Shown here: one piece after another, positions 7,697 to 13,773 of the stretch
Position numbering within the stretch: the first letter of the stretch is position 1
Layout: each line of letters begins with the position of its first letter
From: Parcubacteria group bacterium GW2011_GWB1_37_13
Lineage (GTDB): Bacteria; Patescibacteriota; Minisyncoccia; Phycocordibacterales; UBA9973
Assembly: GCA_000990145.1 (NCBI GenBank)
Contig: LBSW01000001.1
Location: 1 to 16,335 of the forward strand
DNA: 16,335 bases
Direction of reading: 5' to 3'
Made by a program: the position numbers and the translations under genes
Notes under the pieces: generated by a model
Database searches by the model: none
Seen by the model: only the letters and a program-made list of their open reading frames with translations
What the model was told of the DNA's origin: nothing

Positions 7697-9553
7697 ATGG
7701 ATTTAAAATATATCAGAAATTTTTCAATAATAGCTCACATAGATCACGGCAAAAGCACTTTGGCGGATAGGATGCTTGAGATTACTCATACTGTTCCGGA
7801 GCGTTTAATGCGCGACCAGGTGCTTGATTCTATGGAGCTTGAACGAGAGCGGGGAATTACTATCAAAATGCAACCGGTTCGTATGGAATACACTTCTAAT
7901 TTGGTAGTCGGACTACCAAGTGGTAGTCCGACTACCAAATATGTTCTGAATCTGATTGACACCCCGGGTCACATTGATTTTTCTTATGAAGTTTCTCGCT
8001 CTCTAAAGGCCGTGGAGGGTTCTATTTTGCTGGTTGACTCTACTCAAGGGGTACAGGCGCAAACGCTTACTACGCTTGCTATGGCTCGCGAGGAGGGCCT
8101 TGAAGAGGGCAGAAAGATTATTATTCCCGTGCTTTCTAAAATTGATTCGCCTCTTTCCAGGGTATCTGAAGTAAAGGAAGAAGTCGTAAAACTTCTGGAT
8201 TGCGATCCTGGTGAAATACTTTTAGTATCGGGCCGTACAGGAGAAGGAGTGGAAAATCTTCTGCAAGAAATTATTAAACGCGTTCCAGAACCGGCGGAAA
8301 ATTACCAATATAAGGATAATAATAACGTCTTGCGCGCTCTTGTTTTTGATTTTAAATATTCAAATCATCGAGGGGTTATAGTTTTTGTGAGAATTTTAGA
8401 CGGCAAAGTGAAAAAAGGCGAAAGTCTAATTTTTGCGGTATCGGGCGAGAAATTTATTGCACTCGAAGTTGGCATTTTTTTGCCGGAAGAAACTTCGCGC
8501 GAATCTCTCGCTTCGGGTGAAATAGGTTATATTGTTACAGGAATTAAAAAACCTGGAATAGCGTCTGTTGGCGATAGCATTACAAAATTTGCGAATCCTT
8601 TGCCGGCGCTTCCCGGTTATACGCAACCTATGCCTGTAGTTTGGGCAAGTGTTTTTCCGGAAAATGCGAATGACTTTCCTATGCTCAAGTTGGCCTTGGG
8701 TAAATTGAAACTTTCCGACTCCTCTTTCTCATATGAAGAAGAATCTTCAGGATCTTTAGGCAAGGGATTTCGTTGCGGTTTTTTGGGAATGTTGCATTTG
8801 GAAATTATAACCGAGAGACTAAAACGAGAATTTAATTTAAGTCTGGTTATCACCACACCTTCGATTGTGTATGAAGTAGTGAATAATAACGGCAAAAAAG
8901 AAAAAATTTATTCTCCATATTTTTTTCCAGATGATGGAAATATTAAAACTGTCTTTGAACCGTGGGTGACAGCGCGAATAATCGTGCCGGTTAAATATTT
9001 AGGCGGTATTATGCAAATTTTATTTGATCATGAAGCAGAGGTGGGAGAAACGGAAAACTTTGGAGATAATCGTTCGTCCATATCTGTGAAAATGCCGCTT
9101 CGCGAACTGATGCGCAATTTTTTTGATGAATTAAAAAGCATTTCGTCCGGCTATGGATCAATATCTTATGATATCGCAGAAATGCGCGAAGCTAATGTTA
9201 CCCGGCTTGATATTTTAGTTGCTAATGAGCCTGTTCCCGCTTTTTCTAAAGTTATTTCTAAAAAAAGAGTGGGAATTGAAGCAGAAAATTCTGTTGCCAA
9301 ATTGGAGAATCTCTTGCCTCGTCAGATGTTCACTTTAAAAATTCAGGGCAGGGCGTTAGGACGCATTATCTCATCCGCTACTCTTTCGGGTATGAAAAAA
9401 GATGTCACTGCCCATATGTATGGAGGCGATATCACTCGTAAAATGAAACTTCGTGAAAAGCAGAAAAAAGGCAAGAAAAAAATGAAAGAAAGAGGACGAG
9501 TAAACATCCCGCAAGACGTGTTTTTAAAAATGATGCGCAACGGAGAGAATTAA
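7697..9553 (+). CDS. lepA: Elongation factor 4 (LepA), ribosome back-translocating GTPase
   Basis: A 618-residue translational GTPase, slightly longer than the usual ~600. The G domain is clear: P-loop AHIDHGKST at 13-21, switch I RGIT at 52-55, DTPG at 88-91, and SKIDSP as the G4 motif. The EF4-specific C-terminus is present (GGDITRKMKLREKQKKGKK and NIPQDVFL), which separates it from EF-G. EF4 acts on stalled or mistranslocated ribosomes. Residues 68-81 (NLVVGLPSGSPTTK) come from palindrome A3 and lengthen the loop just before the strand leading into DTPG. Palindrome A4 overlaps the last base of the stop codon. The start lies 5 nt after the ABC exporter stop with no Shine-Dalgarno sequence in range, so the pair is probably one transcript. 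Confidence 0.97.
   Translation: MDLKYIRNFSIIAHIDHGKSTLADRMLEITHTVPERLMRDQVLDSMELERERGITIKMQPVRMEYTSNLVVGLPSGSPTTKYVLNLIDTPGHIDFSYEVSRSLKAVEGSILLVDSTQGVQAQTLTTLAMAREEGLEEGRKIIIPVLSKIDSPLSRVSEVKEEVVKLLDCDPGEILLVSGRTGEGVENLLQEIIKRVPEPAENYQYKDNNNVLRALVFDFKYSNHRGVIVFVRILDGKVKKGESLIFAVSGEKFIALEVGIFLPEETSRESLASGEIGYIVTGIKKPGIASVGDSITKFANPLPALPGYTQPMPVVWASVFPENANDFPMLKLALGKLKLSDSSFSYEEESSGSLGKGFRCGFLGMLHLEIITERLKREFNLSLVITTPSIVYEVVNNNGKKEKIYSPYFFPDDGNIKTVFEPWVTARIIVPVKYLGGIMQILFDHEAEVGETENFGDNRSSISVKMPLRELMRNFFDELKSISSGYGSISYDIAEMREANVTRLDILVANEPVPAFSKVISKKRVGIEAENSVAKLENLLPRQMFTLKIQGRALGRIISSATLSGMKKDVTAHMYGGDITRKMKLREKQKKGKKKMKERGRVNIPQDVFLKMMRNGEN
7899..7940. repeat. Family A palindrome, copy A3, in frame within lepA
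   Basis: A perfect 42-nt palindrome with 20-nt arms (7899-7918 and 7921-7940) around AG. It keeps the TTGGTA/TACCAA stem, but the loop is GTCGGAC instead of GTCGGAG. It supplies 14 codons (NLVVGLPSGSPTTK). The second half uses the same frame as the leuS copies (GSPTTK against GTPTTK), while the first half uses another frame. Confidence 0.95.
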
Positions 9554-9596
9554 ACTTGGTAGTCGGAGTACCAAGTGGTACTCCGACTACCAAGTT
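9553..9596. repeat. Family A palindrome, copy A4, across the lepA stop codon
   Basis: A perfect 44-nt palindrome with 21-nt arms (9553-9573 and 9576-9596) around AG, made of two opposed family A units. Its first base is the last base of the lepA TAA. It lies between lepA and the convergent 37-codon gene ending at 9602, so it could end transcription from either side, though no T-run follows on either strand. Confidence 0.95.
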
Positions 9597-9601
9597 CATA
9601 T

Positions 9602-9715
9602 CTACTTTAAACTAAAAATCGGAGAGTACAATAAAATCATACTGATGATGATGAGAATGCTGAGTACGGCCCAGGCTATTTGTATTTTCTTTTGATGTTT
9701 TTTATTAAAAAGCAT
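9602..9715 (-). CDS. Small single-pass membrane protein, 37 residues
   Basis: A short reading frame from the CAT at 9713-9715 to a TAG at 9602-9604. The product has a basic start (MLFNKKHQKKIQ), one hydrophobic helix of about 20 residues (IAWAVLSILIIISMILLYSP) and a short tail ending in LK. This is classic positive-inside design for a single-pass membrane protein with its N-terminus in the cytoplasm. Support for expression is good: TGATAAGAT, an extended -10, lies on the minus strand with its hexamer exactly 6 nt before the ATG, the leaderless layout used by other genes here. It is divergent from the FtsB-like gene, whose promoter overlaps its own. I do not recognise a named family. A division or envelope link is only a guess from position. 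Confidence 0.7.
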   Translation of the reverse strand: MLFNKKHQKKIQIAWAVLSILIIISMILLYSPIFSLK

Positions 9716-9720
9716 ATACT
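9692..9720 (+). promoter_or_regulatory. Promoter of the FtsB-like gene
   Basis: TTGATG (9692-9697), a 17-nt spacer and TATACT (9715-9720). The expected start of transcription near 9727 leaves a leader of under 10 nt before the GTG at 9735 and supports that start over the ATG at 9774. It overlaps the beginning of the minus-strand small gene. Confidence 0.55.
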
Positions 9721-9721
9721 A

Positions 9722-9730
9722 ATCTTATCA
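9722..9730 (-). promoter_or_regulatory. Extended -10 promoter of the 37-residue membrane protein gene
   Basis: Read on the minus strand: TG, one base, TAAGAT, then 6 nt, then ATG at 9715. This predicts a leaderless transcript. It interleaves with the divergent promoter of the FtsB-like gene, so the two may compete for RNA polymerase. Confidence 0.55.
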
Positions 9731-9734
9731 TACT

Positions 9735-10118
9735 GTGATAAATTTTCAACAAAAAAGAAGATTAAGAAATATTATGCATTCAAAACCGGTTTTGGTATTT
9801 TTGGGTGTTCTAATTATTATTTTTGCCTGGGGCGTGATTAGTTTTATGGGAAAAATGCGAATGACAATAGAAAATAGAAAAATAGCGGAAAATAAATTAT
9901 TAGAATTGGAAAAGAGAAAAGAAAAACTTTCATCCGATATTTTTAGATTAAATACGCCAGGCGGAGTAGAGGAAAGCATTCGTCTTAAATTTGGTTTAGC
10001 TAAAGAGGGGGAAGATGTTGTTGTTGTAGTTGAAGACAAAAATAAACCAGAGGTAAAAGAAACTCCCCAAAAAGGATTTTTCTCCTTTTTATTTTTCTGG
10101 AAAAATTGGTTTAAATAA
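9735..10118 (+). CDS. FtsB/DivIC-like septum formation initiator
   Basis: A 127-residue bitopic membrane protein. A basic cytoplasmic start (NFQQKRRLRNIMHSK) leads to one membrane helix at about 19-39 (VLVFLGVLIIIFAWGVISF). A charged coiled coil follows at about 40-80 (ENRKIAENKLLELEKRKEKL). Then comes GGVEESIRLKFGLAKEGEDVV, matching the conserved E-x-x-AR-x4-G-x-x-x-x-GE segment of the FtsB/DivIC family. These proteins bridge division proteins and help activate septal peptidoglycan synthesis. The start is GTG 9735, because the basic stretch before the helix is family-like and the promoter fits; ATG 9774 is the alternative. The tail is acidic, then ends in aromatic and basic residues (FFSFLFFWKNWFK), which is unusual and could touch the membrane. 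Confidence 0.85.
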   Translation: MINFQQKRRLRNIMHSKPVLVFLGVLIIIFAWGVISFMGKMRMTIENRKIAENKLLELEKRKEKLSSDIFRLNTPGGVEESIRLKFGLAKEGEDVVVVVEDKNKPEVKETPQKGFFSFLFFWKNWFK

Positions 10119-10142
10119 AATATATTAATTGCGCTTAATTTG

Positions 10143-10151
10143 TGATACAAT
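10143..10151 (+). promoter_or_regulatory. Extended -10 promoter of the hydroxyacid dehydrogenase gene
   Basis: TG, one base, TACAAT (10146-10151), with 7 nt to the ATG at 10159. No convincing -35 is seen, as expected for an extended -10. It predicts a leaderless message and excludes the earlier in-frame start at 10129, which lies upstream of this -10 box. Confidence 0.6.
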
Positions 10152-10158
10152 TGAGAAT

Positions 10159-11172
10159 ATGAAAATCGTATTATTTGAGGTTCCCAAGGAAGAACAGCAG
10201 GTTTTTAGTCAATTATTTGATAATCTTGAAGTTTCTTTTTTAGAAGATAAATTAGATGAAAATAACACAGAAAAAGCAAAAGATGCCGATGTAATTTGTG
10301 TTTTTATCAACTCGAAAATAAATAAAAAAGTTATTGATGCTCTGCCAAACTTAAAGTTCATAGCTACTCGTTCGACTGGATTTAATCATATTGACTGCGA
10401 ATATGCCGAGATAAAAGGCATAAAAATATCTTATGTACCCGCATACGGTTCTCATACTGTGGCTGAATTTACTTTCGGACTGATTTTGAATCTTTCGCGG
10501 AATATTGAAAAGGCAAATAATTATATAAGAAAATCATCAAATTTTAACTATTTTCCGGAAATGGAAGGTTTCGATTTAAACGGAAAAATTTTGGGAGTCA
10601 TCGGTACAGGCAAAATTGGCAAAAATGTTTTAAAAATTGCCAAAAGTTTTTCAATGAATGTAATTGCCTACGATTTATATCCCGATTTGGTTTTTGCAAA
10701 AGAAAATAATTTTGAATATAAAAGTTTAGAGGATGTTGTTCGTCAATCTGATATTATAACTTTACACGTTCCCTACAATAAAGAAAATCATCATTTAATA
10801 AATAAGGGAAATATTTCTCTGATGAAAAAAGGAGTTTATCTAATAAACACGGCTCGCGGAGAGCTTGTTGACACTGATGCTCTTGTTTGGGGGCTTAAAG
10901 AAGGAATTATTGCCGGAGCCGGACTTGATGTTTTGGAAGGCGAGCGAGAACTAAAAGATGAAATTGAAATCTTATCTTCCACCCCTAGATTAATGAGAAT
11001 AGAAGAATATAAAACGCTTCTAGAGGATCATGTTTTGATGGATATGCCGAATGTTACAATTACTCCCCATATTGCTTTTTATACTCGTGAAGCAGTGGCT
11101 GAAATACTAAAAACAACAATTTTGAATATCAAGGGTTTTCTTTCAAATTCTATGATTAATCTGGTGAAGTGA
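10159..11172 (+). CDS. D-2-hydroxyacid dehydrogenase, D-lactate dehydrogenase-like
   Basis: A 337-residue NAD-dependent dehydrogenase. The nucleotide-binding motif is GVIGTGKIG at 146-154. The catalytic triad of the family is present: Arg233 in NTARGELVD, Glu262 29 residues on, and His304 in TPHIAFYT. The AFYT end after the catalytic His and the PAYGSHTVAEF segment are typical of D-lactate dehydrogenases rather than phosphoglycerate or glycerate dehydrogenases, so pyruvate to D-lactate with NADH is the likeliest reaction. The Glu-His interval is about 10 residues longer than in well-known members. A glycerate kinase gene follows after 38 nt, so a hydroxypyruvate or glyoxylate reductase role remains possible. 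The ATG is chosen because the extended -10 lies 7 nt before it. Confidence 0.88.
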   Translation: MKIVLFEVPKEEQQVFSQLFDNLEVSFLEDKLDENNTEKAKDADVICVFINSKINKKVIDALPNLKFIATRSTGFNHIDCEYAEIKGIKISYVPAYGSHTVAEFTFGLILNLSRNIEKANNYIRKSSNFNYFPEMEGFDLNGKILGVIGTGKIGKNVLKIAKSFSMNVIAYDLYPDLVFAKENNFEYKSLEDVVRQSDIITLHVPYNKENHHLINKGNISLMKKGVYLINTARGELVDTDALVWGLKEGIIAGAGLDVLEGERELKDEIEILSSTPRLMRIEEYKTLLEDHVLMDMPNVTITPHIAFYTREAVAEILKTTILNIKGFLSNSMINLVK

Positions 11173-11210
11173 AACAAGGATTTACTTGTCTAATTTTTTA
11201 AAAAAATAAA

Positions 11211-12485
11211 ATGCAAAAAAGTTATATCAAGAATTGGAACGCTTTGGCGACAACCAGCAACCGTAAATTGGCTTTAACTATTGCCGAAGCTGGATTGGAT
11301 GCTATTAATACTGAAACAGCAATTTCACGTTCCGTTAAGCTTCAAGATAACATTTTAAGCGTAATGGGAAAAAGTTTTGATTTGTCAAAATTTGAAAAAA
11401 TTAAAGTTGTTGGTTTCGGCAAAGCATCAATTGACACGGCAGTTGCGCTGGAAAAAATTTTAGGACCCAAAATAAAAATTGGCGCTGTTGTCGGGCTTTC
11501 TAAGATAAACCTTAAATATATTAAAACTTTTACCGGAACTCATCCCAGACCGAGCAAAATAAATATCACAGCTGGAAAAAAGATATACGAAATAGTTAAA
11601 GATTCCAACGCAGAAGATTTGATTATTGTTCTTGTTTCCGGAGGGGGTTCGGCGCTTTTGTGTTATTCTGAAAACGAATGCGAGCAAAATATGGCGCTCT
11701 ATGATGAATTTTTAAAATATGGAAGAACCATCACTGAAATAAACACAATTCGAAAGCATTTTTCAATCTTGAAGGGCGGAGGTTTGGCTAAAATTGCTTA
11801 TCCGGCGACGATAATTGGTCTTATTTTTTCTGATATACCCGGAGATTATTTTTGCGACGTGGCATCTGGGCCAACTTATAAAGATGAAAGCACGATAGCT
11901 GATGCGCAAAAAATTATCAGCAAGTATAATTTAGGCGAATTTAGTTTATTGGAAACCCCGAAAGAAGACAAATATTTTCGGAAGGTTCATAATTTTGTTT
12001 TGGTTTCAAACAAAATTGCTATTGAATCTATGGCAAAAAAAACGAAAGAGCTTGGCTTAAAAGCGGTGGTTCTTTCAACAAAAATGTACGATGAAACTAA
12101 AATTGCCCTAAAAAAAATTTTTCAAGCTCAGAGAGAAAATACCGTTGTTTTAACCGCTGGCGAGCCGATGATAAAAGTTAAAAAGGATGGCGGGGTCGGA
12201 GGAAGAAATCTTCATATGGGACTTCAGGCGTCTCATATGGGGCTAATTGGCGAGAATTCCGTATTTCTGTCTTTTGCCTCCGACGGCATGGATAATGGCG
12301 ATGTAGCTGGGGCAATAGTGGATAAAAATACGATAGAGAAAATAAAAAAATTAGACTTGGATGTTAATGATTATATAAATCGTTTTGATTCTTATAATTT
12401 TTTCCAAAAAATTGGCGACGCGATAATAACTGGTCCCACCGGCGCCAATGTTTCTGACCTTGTGATTTTATTGACAAAAAAGTAA
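11211..12485 (+). CDS. Glycerate 2-kinase (DUF4147/MOFRL family)
   Basis: A 424-residue cytosolic kinase of the glycerate 2-kinase family, which turns D-glycerate and ATP into 2-phosphoglycerate. The DUF4147 part shows GFGKASIDTA, the THPRPSKIN segment (usually HPxP), the glycine-rich VLVSGGGSALL, and SDIPGDYFCDVASGPT. The C-terminal MOFRL part shows GGVGGRNLHMGL and ASDGMDNGDVAGAIVD, counterparts of GGRNQE and GTDGIDGPTDAAGA. A 21-nt-offset repeat of HMGL within that part looks incidental. It probably shares a transcript with the dehydrogenase upstream. Its product, 2-phosphoglycerate, is the substrate of the enolase encoded about 2.4 kb downstream. No Shine-Dalgarno sequence is visible; the leader is A/T only. 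Confidence 0.92.
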   Translation: MQKSYIKNWNALATTSNRKLALTIAEAGLDAINTETAISRSVKLQDNILSVMGKSFDLSKFEKIKVVGFGKASIDTAVALEKILGPKIKIGAVVGLSKINLKYIKTFTGTHPRPSKINITAGKKIYEIVKDSNAEDLIIVLVSGGGSALLCYSENECEQNMALYDEFLKYGRTITEINTIRKHFSILKGGGLAKIAYPATIIGLIFSDIPGDYFCDVASGPTYKDESTIADAQKIISKYNLGEFSLLETPKEDKYFRKVHNFVLVSNKIAIESMAKKTKELGLKAVVLSTKMYDETKIALKKIFQAQRENTVVLTAGEPMIKVKKDGGVGGRNLHMGLQASHMGLIGENSVFLSFASDGMDNGDVAGAIVDKNTIEKIKKLDLDVNDYINRFDSYNFFQKIGDAIITGPTGANVSDLVILLTKK

Positions 12486-12524
12486 TATTAGATTTTTTTA
12501 TTCCTTTCCAATTGCTTCAGATTT

Positions 12525-12563
12525 CGCAAGATTTCGCAAGAACGGTTCTTGCGAAATCTTGCG
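12525..12563. repeat. Family C palindrome upstream of the RAYT gene
   Basis: A perfect 39-nt palindrome with 19-nt arms around a G at 12544. The core is CGCAAG/CTTGCG with the 7-nt loop AACGGTT. On the left, ATTTCGCAAG is repeated in tandem (12521-12540). It lies between the glycerate kinase stop and the transposase promoter, and its core reappears at the 3' end of the transposase gene. Confidence 0.95.
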
Positions 12564-12567
12564 GGTT

Positions 12568-12576
12568 TGGTATAAT
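12568..12576 (+). promoter_or_regulatory. Extended -10 promoter of the RAYT gene
   Basis: TG, one base and a perfect TATAAT (12571-12576), exactly 6 nt before the ATG at 12583, predicting a leaderless transcript. It is 4 nt beyond the upstream palindrome, so the palindrome could also influence expression. Confidence 0.65.
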
Positions 12577-12582
12577 TTAACA

Positions 12583-13338
12583 ATGTTTCGCAAAGATCTA
12601 TTTATTACAGGCGAGTATTATCATATTTATAATCGTGGCATAGATAAAAGAATAATTTTTAAACTAAAAAGAGATTACGAAAGATTCATGATACTCCTTT
12701 ATCTTGCAAATTCTAACGATTCTTTTCGGCTTGACGACATTTTAAATAAACAACACAAAACCTTTAGTGAAATTTTGGTGTTAGACAAAGGTGAATCACT
12801 TGTTTCAATCGGTGCATGGTGTCTCATGTCGAATCATTTTCATCTTTTAGTTAGACAAGAGGTTGATGGTGGAATTACTAAATTTATGAGAAAGTTGGGT
12901 GTAGGATATTCAATGTTTTTTAATATAAAATATCAAAGAACTGGGTCTTTGTTTGGAGGACTTTTTAAATCAAAATTGATTGGTGTTGATGATAATTATA
13001 TGAGGCAATTGTTTGGATATATTCACATTAATCCTGTTGAAATAGAATTTCCTGAGTGGAAAAATAAAATTAATAAATCCTCAGTTAATATGAAGAAATT
13101 TCTTGAATCCTACAGATATTCCAGCTATCTTGATTATGTGGATGAAGATAGAATAGAAAAGAACATAATTGCAAGGGAAAACTTTCCTGATTATTTTCAT
13201 GATACTCAATCTTTTAAAGACTTTATAGAGAATTATTTTTCAAATTCGCAAGCAAGTTCGCAAGAACGGTTCTTGCGAACTCTTGCGAATTTGAGTTGTA
13301 GAAATGAAAGCACAACTGGTGATAGATTTCTATTCTAA
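12583..13338 (+). CDS. REP-associated tyrosine transposase (RAYT), IS200-like Y1 HUH nuclease
   Basis: A 251-residue single-strand DNA transposase of the Y1/IS200 superfamily, RAYT branch. The metal-binding HUH motif is H85-F86-H87 in WCLMSNHFHLLV. The helix with the candidate nucleophilic tyrosine is FGYIHINPVE (Y146, with Y139 as alternative), and YHIYNRGIDKRIIF near the N-terminus is the usual first strand. RAYTs cut and join REP palindromes and are single-copy domesticated relatives of IS200 transposases. Here the gene is bracketed by two related palindromes (12525-12563 and 13241-13293). The second is inside the gene and encodes residues 220-237, so the C-terminus may have been rewritten by insertion. 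Key motifs are intact, so activity is plausible. The gene's last 9 bases overlap the convergent gene ending at 13330. Confidence 0.93.
   Translation: MFRKDLFITGEYYHIYNRGIDKRIIFKLKRDYERFMILLYLANSNDSFRLDDILNKQHKTFSEILVLDKGESLVSIGAWCLMSNHFHLLVRQEVDGGITKFMRKLGVGYSMFFNIKYQRTGSLFGGLFKSKLIGVDDNYMRQLFGYIHINPVEIEFPEWKNKINKSSVNMKKFLESYRYSSYLDYVDEDRIEKNIIARENFPDYFHDTQSFKDFIENYFSNSQASSQERFLRTLANLSCRNESTTGDRFLF
13241..13293. repeat. Family C palindrome inside the 3' end of the RAYT gene
   Basis: A 53-nt inverted repeat centred on G 13268, with outer arms CAAATTCGCAAG and its complement. The inner core TTCGCAAGAAC-G-GTTCTTGCGAA is shared with the upstream copy. The only flaw is a 2-nt bulge (CA) in the left arm. 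It is translated in the transposase frame as residues 220-237. Confidence 0.93.
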
Positions 13339-13758
13339 AAAAATCCAGAATTTCATTTTCTCTTTTACTTTCTTTTCAAACAATTCTGGATCTAAATTCC
13401 ATCTTAATGATATTTCTTTTAATTTATGAGATTTTTTAGGATTTCGGACTTCGTTAATTTTCAATTTTTTATTAAATTCTTTACCAATTAAACGATAAAA
13501 ATACCAACGCAAAGTATACTTAGGAAACATATAGATTAAACCAATACTAAACAGCCCTAAATTAATTGGGCGTTTTATCTTATGTCCTGACCATTTTGCT
13601 CTAGTGTAAGTGTAAACAACGTCAGACACTTCGCTCCAATAGTGAATTAAACTTTTAGCTTCTTTTAATTCTTCTAATTCATCCTCTATGTCGTTTTTAT
13701 GCCAATTCCAATCTTCTTTTGGCATATTAAGAATTGTGTGCCAATAGTTTATTAACAT
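13330..13758 (-). CDS. Hypothetical protein with MazG-like NTP pyrophosphohydrolase motif
   Basis: A 142-residue soluble, largely helical protein. Near the N-terminus D26-E27-x-x-E30, twelve residues, then E43-x-x-D46 (in WSEVSDVVYTYTR) match the metal-binding (E/D)ExxE-n-ExxD pattern of all-alpha NTP pyrophosphohydrolases (MazG/dUTPase-2 superfamily), including the spacing. Such enzymes remove non-canonical nucleotides. The later half is basic and aromatic (FPKYTLRWYFYRLIGKEFN) and I do not recognise it, so the assignment is tentative. It follows pyrD on the same strand with a 12-nt gap, but also has its own perfect extended -10, which uses the pyrD stop codon TGA as its TG element. The 3' end overlaps the transposase gene by 9 bases. 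Confidence 0.7.
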   Translation of the reverse strand: MLINYWHTILNMPKEDWNWHKNDIEDELEELKEAKSLIHYWSEVSDVVYTYTRAKWSGHKIKRPINLGLFSIGLIYMFPKYTLRWYFYRLIGKEFNKKLKINEVRNPKKSHKLKEISLRWNLDPELFEKKVKEKMKFWIFLE

Positions 13759-13764
13759 TTTTTG

Positions 13765-13773
13765 ATTATATCA
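13765..13773 (-). promoter_or_regulatory. Extended -10 promoter overlapping the pyrD stop codon
   Basis: On the minus strand the pyrD stop codon TGA forms the start of TG-A-TATAAT. The hexamer ends exactly 6 nt before the ATG at 13758, predicting a leaderless transcript for the MazG-like gene independent of pyrD. Confidence 0.65.

Noticed and set aside
9553..9610. Palindromes A4 and D as ordinary intrinsic terminators
   Set aside because: Neither is followed by a run of T on either strand, and near-identical copies of A lie inside genes that must be transcribed through.
10129..10161. Upstream ATG at 10129 as start of the hydroxyacid dehydrogenase
   Set aside because: The extended -10 (10143-10151) lies downstream of it, and the family normally begins with a strand such as MKIVLFE, which fits 10159.
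12212..12241. Repeated TCATATGGG giving HMGL twice in the glycerate kinase
   Set aside because: Only 9 nt are shared at a 21-nt offset, with no palindrome; consistent with chance in a helical segment.
12559..12585. TTG at 12559 as start of the transposase
   Set aside because: It lies inside the palindrome and upstream of the TATAAT whose spacing fits the ATG at 12583. The extra residues are unlike RAYT N-termini.
11161..13773. Alternative genetic code (UGA as glycine)
   Set aside because: TGA ends the dehydrogenase and pyrD at positions expected for these families, so UGA is a stop here.
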